Below are positions 1 through 10,182 of a DNA stretch of 51,535 nucleotides, one piece after another. The stretch spans positions 1-51,535 of the forward strand of contig JAAMXY010000164.1 in assembly GCA_019677205.1 (NCBI GenBank), given 5' to 3'. The stretch comes from Pinguiococcus pyrenoidosus. Taxonomy: Eukaryota; Sar; Pinguiophyceae; Pinguiochrysidales; Pinguiochrysidaceae. The notes beneath the pieces were generated by a model, which was not told the DNA's origin, ran no database searches, and saw only the letters and a list, made by a program, of their open reading frames with translations. Every line of letters begins with the position of its first letter. Positions within the stretch are counted from its first letter, which is position 1. A program made the translations under genes and the position numbers.

Positions 1-785
1 GCGTCTATGGTCGCCGTCGTCACTCCCGTCGTCATCAAAGCGACGGCGACGAGGCGGCTCTCTCGCGGTGCTACCTTCTCCACTGCCGCGCTCATCCTTG
101 CTCTCCGACGGTCGAGACGCCTGAAATTCTGCCATTGCTTTCATCCGCATCTCCTCTGGTATGTGCGTCGTGCGTCGTGCGTCGTGCGTCAGCATCGGTA
201 AAGAACGAAGTTCACGCGCGAAGGCACGTTGAACAAGTCTCCAGCAATCCCTTACCTGCCCTCCGCATCTGCTCTTTCTTCTGCTCGAGAAAGGCTGACG
301 GAATGCCACCAACGCTACTCTGCGCATCGACCAGCAGAGTCCAGAGCTCTTGAACGAACTGCCCGGCCTATGAAAGTTCCCCGGAATTCCACATGAGTCC
401 CAAACGACATCTGCGTTGGATGGCTGCCACCGCTTCTTCTTGCTTTCTCAAGCACTTTCTCCACCCGGAGCCGCCTGCTTTTGCGACGCACCTTCTTCTC
501 CAGAAATCCGGTGAGCTGCAGCTGCATGTTCTTGGGGTCTGGCGCCTCGTCCGCTTCCAGCATGGCGTCCACAAGTCCAGTGACGATGTCGTCCTCGAAG
601 CCCAGGAGGTCGGTGATGGTCTCTTTGACCCACTGCTTCATGACCTCCACGTTCACTCGCTTCATGTCCACCTTCTTCTTGTACAGCGCCGCGTCGAAGC
701 GCATCTTGCGCAGCAGCTTCTTGTCGGTGCTGCCGAAGCGGCTGTCCTGCTGCACATTGAGGCCGCGGTAGAAGTTGTGCGCCAT
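1..785 (-). CDS. SRRM1: SRRM1/SRm160-like PWI-domain splicing factor (3' part cut by window edge)
   Basis: Predicted exons are complement(492..785), (256..367) and (<1..155). The ATG at 785 gives a short N-terminus starting MAHNFYRG and then the PWI domain (about residues 1-125): QQDSRF, KKVDMKRVNVEVMKQWV, the hallmark LLGFEDDIV and LQLTGFLEKK in exon 1. Exon 2 supplies the last helices (FVQELWTLLVDAQ, GIPSAFLEQKKEQ). The domain only becomes complete after removing an intron with donor AAG/GTGCGT and acceptor CATAG. Exon 3 is Arg/Ser/Asp-rich and open to the window edge, as expected for the low-complexity tail of this family. In known homologues the PWI domain binds nucleic acid and the protein bridges exonic enhancers and snRNPs in the nucleus. 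The third exon boundary (CAG at 156-158) is less certain than the first two. Confidence 0.85.
164..192. repeat. 7-nt tandem repeat in intron 2 of the SRRM1-like gene
   Basis: About four copies of GTGCGTC on the + strand (GACGCAC on the transcribed strand) lie just upstream of the predicted acceptor of exon 3. Such a purine/pyrimidine-mixed repeat sits where a polypyrimidine tract would be expected. Confidence 0.7.
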
Positions 786-1234
786 CTCGACCACGCCCTC
801 TCACTTTCCTCCCTCTGCGCTTCGTCACTGCTTCGGCTCCTTCGCCAAGCCCCCCGAGGAGATGACGGACGTCTATTCCAAAGGAGTGCAGAGGAGAAAA
901 CGCGCGCGGAAAGTCGTTTGAACCAGTCCATCAGGATCGATAATGAACAAAGGCGGATGCTTTTGGGCTCGTGGTTTTTGGGAGGAGGAAGTTGATGCGT
1001 TCTTTTTTGGGGGGGGGAGGGGATGTGAGAAGGTGGGGGATGAAGGTGGGCGATATGGACCGCCTCCTGCGAGACTTTGGATGATGGAATGCAGTCGACG
1101 AGCTGAGCCAAAAGTGAAGTTGAGTTGAGAATCCTCCTTCTGTTGTGTCTAGCTTTTCGATCTTTCGAGCTCAGATCTTGATCTCAACGGACCGCTTGTG
1201 TTGACAGGCTTTCCAATGCCTGCCTCCAGCGCGA
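786..1234. other. Intergenic gap between two minus-strand genes
   Basis: There is no convincing coding signal. The gap holds the 3' flank of the coiled-coil gene and the 5' flank of the SRRM1-like gene. A G-rich run lies near 1005-1035 (a C-run on the transcribed strand). I saw no RNA gene. Confidence 0.5.
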
Positions 1235-4200
1235 TCACTCCTTTCCGTATCGCGACGCCCACACGCCACTGTGGAAGCCGCTGTCGTTGAGATCACTGAG
1301 ATCTCGCCGGGGCGTCCTCGTCTCCAGAACGCGCTTCTCTATCTTCCTCTTCGGTGGGGATCCGTAGCGCCCTACCTTCCGGAGCCAATCCTGCGCCGAT
1401 TGCGCTGGAAGGCTCGCTCTCTTCAGCTTGGGCGGTCCCACCAATTCATCGGCAGCACGGTCGTCTTCGGGATGCATCATCAAGGGTGCCTCTACTTTGA
1501 CCAGCGCAGCGGTGTGTATGCTCACGTCGTCAAAATCCTCCGACGGCTCGTTGGCACGGCCCGCGCTGCTGGCTTCTAACACTATCGGCGTGGGAGCGGT
1601 CACGTCGCCCGGCTTGAACAGCGACGGGTCCGAGTCGTCCGGATGGCCATGGACAAAGCTCACTCCAAAGGACCTCGTCTGCGTCTGCGACACCACATGC
1701 GACAGGTTTCGGGTGAGGAAATCCAGTTGACTCGACACCGCCGCAATCGCAATGGTCTGTGCTTGCGTCATCGGATCCAGGACTGCCGGGTAGTGACCTC
1801 CCGGTGGCTGTGCCCCAGCTTTGACTTCTCCAAAGCTGGGCACGCCAAACGAAAAGCTCGCGGACGCGTTCACTGGGTGCCCGGCGCTCCCTTGACTGGT
1901 GTTCGGCCCCGCGGCAGCTCGCGCGGGGGAGCTGCGGGCCTCGGCACGAAGCAGCTGAGCCTCTCGGGCGTGCGTCTTGGACTCCAGTCGCAACGTGTTG
2001 ATTTCCAGCTGCAGAGCGCGGTTGCGCTCCATCAAGTCCGCGGTCGACTTCCGCAGCTCGACGATCTCCGCATCCGCTTTGCGCTGCGTCTCGCGCTGAG
2101 CGTGCGCCACCTCGTCCTTGAGCTTCTGCTGCCACAGCTCACTCGCGCGCTGAACCGCCATGCCGGCCAGCTCGGGCACTTTGGACTCGACCTCATCCTT
2201 CACTCGCTTGTTGGCGGCCGCCTGGCTCTCCTCATACTGCTGAAACTGGCGCACGAGACCCCGGAGCTGCGTCTCCTTTTCCCCAAGCGCCTCTGCCAGT
2301 CGCCTGTTCTCCTCCTGAAGCGGGACCTTGGCATTCGCCAGCTCATCGTGAAGCAAGGAAATTGTGCTGGAGTGCTTCCTGGACAGCTCCCGCTCGGCCT
2401 CCAGATCCTCTTCGGCGTCTTTGAAACGCTTCTCAAACTCGGCACGTCGGCGCTCACTGACTTGAAGGCGCTCCTCCGCTGCCTTGACCTCGTCCTTCAG
2501 GCTGGACACCTGCCTCTCCATTCGCCTCGAGTCAGTCGCCTTGTCATTCTCCGTTTCGTAGATGAACTTCTCCAGGTACTCGATCTTGGCGCGCAGTTCG
2601 GCCTCGACCCGGAGGCGCACACTGCTCGCGGCCTCCGCTTCCGCTTGGACCGCAGAGACCTCCGCCTTGAGCTCCGCAGCGGCCTCGTCAGCTGTCCGAC
2701 TCGCCATCCGCAGGCGCGTTATGCTGGAGCGGGCCTCGGTCAGCTCCTTGTGCAGCTCAAGCGCCTCCGACTTCGCGGCGGCGTGCAACTCCTGGAGCTG
2801 ATTCAGCTCGACCGCAGCGGCCTTCAAAGACGAGTCGGCCAGCTTCGCCGCATCCTTCGCGACGGCCTCCCTCCTTGCCGAAGCCTGAGCTTCAGCTTCC
2901 GCGGCGGCCTGGGCGGCGAGAGCTTCTGCAAGCTTCGCCGTCAATCGCGACATCTCCTTCAGCGACGCTTCGGAGGCCTCGGCCGAGCTTCCCTGCGGCC
3001 GCTGCGGGCTTTCAGACCTTTCGAGGGCATGGGCTCGTGGCGACGCGGCCTGCGGGATCGGCTCCTCTGCAGATCCAAAGGCGGCCGTGTCCCCCGCTCG
3101 TTGGCTTTCGCCGACTCTCTTCGGCTGTGAGGGCTCATCCAGCGACTCTCGTGCTCGGCTTTCCTCAATGCGCTTCTCCAGCTTCTCTATCTTTGCGCGT
3201 AGCTCGGCCTCGACCCGCGTTCGCACGCTCGGTTCAGGCTCGGCATTCGTCTCTAAAGCAGCGGGCGCTGCTTTTGGGGCAACCGCGGCGGTCTCATCAC
3301 CTGCACGGGTTGCCATGCGCAGGCGGGAGATGGTGGAGCGTGCGTCGGCGAGCTCCGTGTTGAGACCCAGTGCCTCGGACTTTGCAGCAGCATGAGCTTC
3401 TCGGAGCTGGCTCAGCTCATTGGCCGTCATCTCCAAGGATGCCTCTACTGTCTTTGCTGCATCCTTCGCAAGAGCCTCGCTTCTTGCAGCCGCCTCTGCA
3501 GCCGCTTCGGCGGCCGACTGCGCGGCGCGAGCTTCGGCAAGCTCTTTCGTCAGCTGCGAAATCTCCTGTGGCGACCTCTTGCCGGCATCGACGGAGGGTC
3601 TTTGCGGCTGTTGCCGGCTTTTGGTTTTCCCAGCAGGCTTGGCCCCCTGCGGCCCAGCGTCAAAGCTCTGCTCGCCCTCGGATGGGAAGGACGCGCTGTC
3701 GCGCTCAGCCCGGCTGAAGCTAGCTTCGCTCGTCTCGGAGGGTCCTTCGTCCAGCGACACTCTCAAGCGACCACTATCATCTTCACCGAGCGTATCGTCC
3801 AGGCTGTCTCGCGGTTGGTGCTTGAGCCGAGCATCGTCCGTCTCCGATCGCTCCCGCAGCGCTCTGGACTGACTCTCTCCTTCATGAGTTGGAGGGCCAG
3901 TCCCGCTCCTGCGAGGCTGGCTCTCGCTCTGACTCTGGCTCTCGCTCTGGCTCTCGAGCTGGCTCTGGCTCTGGTTCTGGCTTTCGCTCTGGGACCCATC
4001 CTTGAGCGATACCTCCTCCAGCGACAGACCTTCTCGACTTTCATCTTCCTCATCCAATGTGCCCGCTGGAGTCTCCCGACTTTCATCTTCCCCATTCAAT
4101 GTGCCCGCTGGAGTCTCCCGACTTTCATCTTCCCCATCCAAGGTATCTCCCCGACTGTCTCCCCGACTATCATCTTCCTCGTCCAAGGTGTCTCCCCGAC

Positions 4201-4759
4201 TGTCTCCCCGACTATCTACCTGGCTCTCTCGGAGTGGTGACTCGCGACGAGAGGCGTCTCTGTCGGACCAAGAATCGGAGAAATCAGCTTCTCCATCCTC
4301 GTATCCATTCGTCATCCCGTTCTCCTGAAACTCCGCCAGGCGATCGCGATAGTATGCCACCTGGCCATTCGAGAAGTGCTCTTTAACATGCCATCACGTG
4401 GTCATGCAACCAGCTCCGCCCTTCAGTCGTACCTTCGGCAACCATTCTGTCCTCTCCTCCTCCTCATCGTCTAGATAGTAGTAGGGCGTCTCGAAGTACT
4501 GGCCATCTTCCTCGAAGGAGTGCAGCTCCTCCACCCAGCGCTCTCGATGCCGACCGTCGTCCAGAAGAAGCACATTCACGCTGTACTCCTCTCCGTCCTC
4601 TTCCACTTGTCTCTCGCGCGCAGTCCGCCACACTCTCCGAGCGGACTGGCGCGCCGGAAAGCGGTCAAGCACTGCTTGCTCTGCGAGCCAGAAGTACGGA
4701 GAATCGCGAGGCAGGCCCAGGAACTCTTGTGCGTAGTCCTCTGCATCGTCCAAACTCAT
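1235..4759 (-). CDS. Long acidic coiled-coil protein with an internal duplication
   Basis: Two open stretches in the same frame, split only by one TGA, join through a 72-nt intron (4361-4432; donor AAG/GTACGA, acceptor GGCCAG, phase 0). The predicted exons are complement(4433..4759) and (1235..4360), about 1150 aa. Residues 1-109 are acidic and rich in Tyr/Trp. Residues 110-370 are Ser/Asp/Glu/Gln-rich repeats (SRGD, SRETPAG and SQSES units). Residues 370-900 are Ala/Glu/Lys/Arg-rich coiled coil in which a block of about 140 residues occurs twice. The C-terminus is basic, with TRTPRRDLSDLNDSGFHSG. No catalytic domain was seen. The build suggests a structural, cytoskeletal or centrosomal-type scaffold, but this is inference only. 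Two GGGCGCGAAG motifs lie just upstream of the start. Confidence 0.75.
3900..4220. repeat. Coding minisatellites in the coiled-coil gene
   Basis: Several repeat families lie side by side: a serine/glutamine hexamer-like repeat (about 3915-3990), a unit of about 39 nt coding SRETPAGTL-type peptides (about 4035-4140, two to three copies), and a 42-nt unit coding SRGDSRGDTLDEED-type peptides (about 4140-4215, two copies). All stay in frame. Confidence 0.75.
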
Positions 4760-5025
4760 CTGGAGCCGTTGGGCGCGAAGAGTTTGGGCGCGAAGTTTGA
4801 ACGAGAGAAACAGATCCGCCCCAAAGAGGGCATTTTCGTCTTTTCTGAGGATAAATAGGCCAATAAAGAAACGTATATTCGAGTGTTTATCTTCGTTCTC
4901 AGCCAATGAGAGCTGATGAAAGCCACTCTCACCGTTGCATGCCCTCTTACACGGCCCAACAAGAGTCGCAAATCGATCTTTGTCCGCTGCCGACGCACTG
5001 GACTTCACTGCTCGTGTTTGTAGGG
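4760..5025. promoter_or_regulatory. Divergent promoter region, coiled-coil gene / NDK-like gene
   Basis: This is a 266-nt head-to-head gap. It contains two copies of GGGCGCGAAG (4771-4780 and 4786-4795, the second within TTTGGGCGCGAAG), which resemble E2F/DP sites, and a short A/T-rich stretch near 4850-4885 that could hold core promoter elements. No experimental support. Confidence 0.35.
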
Positions 5026-6296
5026 ATGGCGCCAGTGACGCTTGACGCAGTATTCGTGCTGGTGGCCTTGGCGTGCTCACCAAGCTCTCTAGCGCTGCAG
5101 AATCGCGGGGTGGTGTTCGTGAAGCCGCACGCAGCCACGCCGTCCACGGTCCGTCTCTGTCCGGCCCCGGATCTCTTGCTGCTCTAACGCCGCCTCAAGT
5201 AGGTTGAGCTCGCTGAAGAGCTTCTCAAGGCGGCCTCCGTCAACGTGATCGCCAAGCAGGAGCTGTCGGGACCGCAGATCCGGGAGCGAGGGATCATCGA
5301 TGAGCACTACATGGCCCTTGCGCGCAATGCGCTTGGCGGCGTCAACCCAAAAGAGAAGACGGTGGATCCGCAGATGATCTCTCAGGCGCCCCAAACGGCT
5401 TGCGAGGCCTTCGAGGAGATCTTTGGGGTGTCGCTGGCGCAGGTGGAGAATGAGCAGCGGATTCTGAGGGCTGACGTTGCTCTCGAAGAGCTTGAGGTGC
5501 GATTCCTGCTGTCGAAGACCGGGAGATCAGATCAGATCTGCTGAGGCATGCTGCGCACTCTTGTGGACTCGCAGATGACGCCAGAGGAGCTAGAAAAGTG
5601 CTGGAGGGACGGTCCCTTTGTCAAGCTCGGATCTGGATGCTACATCAGCGATATCAAGCAAGGTTCTCCCTCCCTCTCTCCGCAGAGATGTGTTCCGCCT
5701 TCCACGGTGCTGACGCAACGCGAATAGGCTCCGCTTCGCAGTACTTTGCGATCAATGGTTTCTACCCGACCATGCGGCAGAAGTTCACCAGCGACGACGC
5801 AAGCGTCACTGTTCTGGTGGTGGAGTTCAACCGAGCTGACTGCCCCTGGAAACGCTTCCGGACGGAGGTGATCGGATCCACGGACCCGGAGAAAGCCGCC
5901 CCTGGATCCATACGTGGTCAGATTTTCTCCCGCTGGAAAGAGCTGGGCATCAGCAGGGCGCCCAATGTCGGCGACAATGGAGTCCACGCGTCGGCTGGGC
6001 CGCTGGAGGCGATCCGAGAGCTGAAGCTGTGGGCCGGGGAAGCCGTCGACGCCAGCCGCACGCCACTAGAGGTAGGCACATGCACGAACATGCACGAAGG
6101 CTGCCGGGTCGTGGTCGCCAGCCTCATCCCAACTGCTTCGCAGTCCGAGCTCTTGAAGCTCAGCAACGTTGACGAGGCGACGCTTCAGGCCTGGCTTGCG
6201 GATGGGGAGATGGAGCTGAACGGGGAGCAGGACTCGGCGTTTGATCTCACGGAGGAAATGGACAGCGACGCGCTTCTGGAGGGGCTGAACAAATAG
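5026..6296 (+). CDS. Nucleoside diphosphate kinase-like domain protein with a large insertion
   Basis: Predicted exons are 5026..5148, 5203..5496, 5575..5662, 5728..6071 and 6144..6296, about 333 aa. All junctions are GT-AG and phase-consistent. NDK-like landmarks in order: a first beta strand VVFVKPHA (compare IKPDGV), the motif IIDEHYMAL, then GSTDPEKAAPGSIRGQ (compare GxTNPxxxxPGTIRGD), and DNGVHASAG, which matches the catalytic-histidine motif NIIHGSDS. Between the HY motif and the core lies an insertion of roughly 110 residues not found in classical NDKs, which are only about 150 residues. The acidic C-terminus (LTEEMDSDALLEG) is also extra. A further 51-nt in-phase intron (5050-5100) may remove the hydrophobic stretch near residues 9-25; the two models cannot be separated here. 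Catalytic activity is unproven. Confidence 0.72.
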
Positions 6297-6430
6297 TGGT
6301 TTACATAGCGTGTAATTCTCCAGCTTTACTTACCCCGCACAGCCGGCCTCTAGCGCGCTTGGCGGACGGGGCCAAAATCTTCACCTTCACCTTCACCCCA
6401 AGTTGCTTGATGCGCCTTCTTCGGGCCTAC

Positions 6431-7318
6431 CTAATCATCGTCAACACACTGTACACTCGTGTACCAAGTTCCTATCTCATAGTCGTCGTAGCTCGTCTGC
6501 AGAGCCTTGAGGTCAATTTCGCCCTGCCAAGCCATGTCGATGCGCTCCTCATTGGCGCACATCCTCACGATATCAACAACCTTGTCTGGGTAGATGTTGA
6601 TTCGATACACCTTGGTCGTGGAGCTCAGGCTCGAGATGGAAAAGTCCGTGTCGTCCGTCGTCTTCCCTGCCAAATAGTAATTACCATCCTGTGCAACAGA
6701 GACGCAGTCAGCACGGCACAGCTTTCGATTCTGCGGCGGACCGCTCCGCCGTGGAAGCCTGGAGCAGGCACGTACGTCTTCCTTCAGCCCGACCTCCAAG
6801 TACACCGAGGACACATCCATCGAGTAGAAATTGAAGTTCCGGAACTTGAGCTCCTGGTCCACACGTCCGCTTGCGTAGACCGTGAGGGTCTCGAACGTGA
6901 CATGCGGCCCCCTCGGAATCAGGAAGAACAGCAGCAAGAACGCCGTGATCATGCAACAGCAGCAGGCCGAAGCCGCGTTGACCTGCTTCCTTGGGGTGTC
7001 CAGCACCGATCGCACGTAGAAGCGGTCTTGAACCTGAACGGCGGGGAACACACGGACGGAAAGGGTGAGGTAACGCCCAGAAACTCTTCCGGTGAGTCCT
7101 TCCGCCAATCTCAAGCAAATACCAGCAAGGAAGAACAGGATGCCATCTCCGTGCCTCCCTTAGCATGGCTGTGCTTTCCAGTTCCAGATCTTGTCTTCGT
7201 TCATGGCTTCGGCTTCGAGCTTAAAAAATCTTACCGGTTCTGCCCTCGCGGGCGGTCGACTTGTGGTGCCACCATCCAGGTACTGCGCGTCCGCCATGGG
7301 CGCCTCCGCGTCCTCCAT
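6431..7318 (-). CDS. LEA2-like single-pass membrane protein
   Basis: Predicted exons are complement(7235..7318), (6776..7033) and (6431..6688), about 199 aa. Introns are phase 0 with donors CCG/GTAAGA and GAC/GTACGT. A short acidic N-terminus is followed by a Cys-rich patch (CCCC) and one transmembrane helix (MITAFLLLFFLIP, about residues 50-65). Then comes PRGPHVTFETLTV and a beta-rich domain with YYLAGKTTDD, which resembles the NDR1/HIN1 or LEA14 (WHy) fold. Family members are type II membrane proteins, with functions ranging from lipid transfer to stress response. The assignment rests on topology and the proline motif after the membrane segment, not on strong identity. It is tail-to-tail with the NDK-like gene, 134 nt away. 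Confidence 0.65.
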
Positions 7319-8351
7319 GGCAACACTGAAGGGTGGGAGGGAAGGAAAAGGAAAGGCATCAGAGCCACAAGAAGGGGATGTGCACGCAGCACTCAGCTCT
7401 CACACCACAATTCCGAATGCAGTGGTGAGAGGGGAAGAAAGACTTCGCCATGGAGTCCCAACTCAAGTATCAGAGTGATCGACCGATGACTCCCTGACGC
7501 TCACAACGTCCAGCGCACGGCTGCAACTGCGTGGCTTCTGCAACATAAAGGGGGAAACCAAACTCCCTCGCAGCTTCTGGTAGGGCCGGTAGCACACTTA
7601 AACACTTACTAGTTGCCTTCGCTTGCCGTGGCTTTCGACATGGCCTCGTACAAGTCTTGCTGGTGAGAACTGGAGCTACGATGGCTTCGATCGTCGTGGG
7701 CAGCGCAGCTTTAGTGCAATGAGGAACTTTCGCGCGTCCCGGAGAGAGGCGGCGTCAAAGGAAGAAACACAAATCCGTCTCGTCTCATCAGTTCGCAGAA
7801 AAGAACCGACGAAAAAGAAGGTTCCAATAGATTTTGAATATATATTTTATATATTTTTAATATTATATAATTATGGTATATATGGAAAAATTGAACAGGT
7901 AAAATTATAAAATTATCCAAAGTACGCTCACAAAAGTCACAATAGTTTCTTGATATGGTTGAATAAACAATATTTAATAACATTGATTATTTCAATTTTA
8001 ATTAAAATGGCACGGATCCATCCGTCACATCCTTGCGGCAGATGCTCCGCGACAGCAATTGCCCAATAATAACGGCTATGAATTGAAAATATGAGAAATT
8101 GTCATTTTAGTGAACATACTTTATATAAGAATTGCATTTTCAAAAATCCATTCCCAAATGTGAAAGGAGGGAGCTGCCCTTTCCGCGGAAGCCCATCGTC
8201 TGTCTCCACTGACTTGGCATGCGAGGGCGGCCTCTTAGCTGTTGAGCGCCTTTCACGCCGCGCAACGCCCGCGTCGACGCCCGAGTGACATCCAGAGACA
8301 GAAAGTAACGGTCGAGGCCGCAGCGCAGCGGTTCTGCTCCGCGCTGCGAAA
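7319..8351. promoter_or_regulatory. Divergent gap with AT-rich island (7815-8150)
   Basis: This 1033-nt head-to-head gap contains an extreme AT-rich stretch (about 7820-8015, then 8075-8150) within otherwise GC-rich DNA. No plausible ORF, tRNA or rRNA was seen. It presumably holds promoters for the LEA2-like and m-AAA protease genes. The AT block could be a replication origin, an organelle-DNA insert or a decayed mobile element. Confidence 0.45.
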
Positions 8352-10144
8352 ATGCTGTCAACTCTTCGAGTTGGCCGATCTGCCCGGCGTTTCCTGAGCT
8401 CTGCCGCGCGCCAGCCGCGCAGGAGAGCTGCGGAAGTGGCCATTCCACTCAAGCCTCGGCTGGGCCTCCTCGAAGAAGAGTTTGAGGGCTTCGTGAAGCT
8501 GTGGCTGTCGCGGATTCCGCGGGGATTCGGCCGCTTCTATCCAGAAGGCGAGGAGGAAACCTCTCAAAACGTACGTTTACACCGCTGGCATGGCAGTGAC
8601 TGCTTGAATTCCTGTTCGAGGAAACGCTCAGAGAAGAGGAGAGCGACGGAAAGACGGAAAGACGGAAAGAGGAGAGCTGAAGTTGCTGGGATGAAGTGGA
8701 GTCAGGGAGCAAAAGTTCGGGTCAACTACGTCAAGCAACGCGCGACGTCAGAGTGCAACATGCGCTGACGGCCGCATCTCTCTGGTCTTTAGGGAAAGGA
8801 TGCGGCTCCTGGAACAAATGGTGATGCAGACGCCAACGGTCGCTCAAGTAAAAAGGGTGGCGCAAAAGGTACGTTTTTGTGTTTTTCCTCCTCCTCCTCC
8901 GTTTCCTCCTTCCCAAAAGGAGATGCAAGCGGTTTGACATGAGGCGATCGTCGGCTCGACCTGACGGCGCTAACCTTTCGTATCTTCCGCCATCGCCCTT
9001 CTTTCTTGCTTTTGTCGCAGAGTCTTCAAAAGAGAACAGCAAGGACGACTCGAATCCATTGCGAGACTTCGGCCGGCGGCGCGGAAAGAAGGAGGACAGG
9101 GGCGGCAGTCCAGAAGGCGGCCCTTCCGGAAGCGACAACCCTTGGGTGTACCTGGGAACGGCCGCGCTGCTGTTTTTCCTGCAGAGCCTCTTCGCAGACG
9201 ATTTCGCGGGCTCACGGGAGATCTCGTGGCAAGAGTTCAAGAACTACCTGCTGTCCACTGGTCAGGTCGCTCGCATCGTCGTGGTGAACAAGACGACGGC
9301 ACGTGTCTTCCTCGAGCGAGAAGTGAACGTGCCGGGAGGGCCCGCGGCGGGAGGAGCGTCGAGCTTTGGATCCATGAGCCAAGACGCGGCCGGCTCGGCC
9401 TTTGCCGGCTCGGCTCCGCGCGGCGGCGGCGGCGGCGGCGGCTGGGAGGGCCACGAAGCGGACGTGGATCATTCGGATAGAGCTGACTGGCGCATGGAGG
9501 ATCCATACAGCGCGGAGGGAGAGAACCGCACGGATGCCTTCGGCAACCCGATCTCGAAGGCAGACCGGCTGGGCGGTGGATCCGTCTCGCGGTACCACTT
9601 CGCCATCGGCTCTGTGGAAAGCTTCGAGCAGAAGCTCGACGCAGCGCAGCGGGAGATGGGGATGAGCCCGAGGGAGTTCGTCCCCGTGCAGTACGTGCAG
9701 CAGACCAGCTGGAGCTCGGAGGTGCTCAAGTTCCTTCCGACCCTGCTCATCCTCGGCACGATCTTCTACTTCATGCGCAACTCGGGGGGCGGCGGAGCCG
9801 TCTTCAACGTCGGACGCAGCCGGGCGAAGAAGATCGCCAAGGAAGATGTGAATGTCACGTTCAAGGACGTCGCGGGCTGTGAGGAGCCGAAGAAGGAGAT
9901 CATGGAGTTCGTGCAGTTCCTGAAGAACCCGAAGAAGTTTCAAGACCTCGGCGCCAAGATTCCGAAGGGAGCGATCCTATGCGGTCCCCCCGGAACGGGA
10001 AAGACCCTCCTGGCGAAGGCGACGGCTGGCGAAGCGGACGTGCCCTTCTTCTCCGTGTCTGGCTCCGACTTTGTAGAGCTTTTCGTCGGCGTGGGTCCCA
10101 GTCGCGTGCGCGACCTCTTCAAGGAGGCGCGCAAGAACGCGCCG

Positions 10145-10182
<38 letters not shown>

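Noticed and set aside
393-995. 200-codon open frame on the + strand over the SRRM1-like gene
   Set aside because: It is the antisense shadow of the PWI-coding exon; the minus-strand reading has clear family motifs.
1643-3130. 495-codon + strand open frame opposite the coiled-coil gene
   Set aside because: Leu/Arg-rich shadow of a high-GC coding exon; no domain and no start context.
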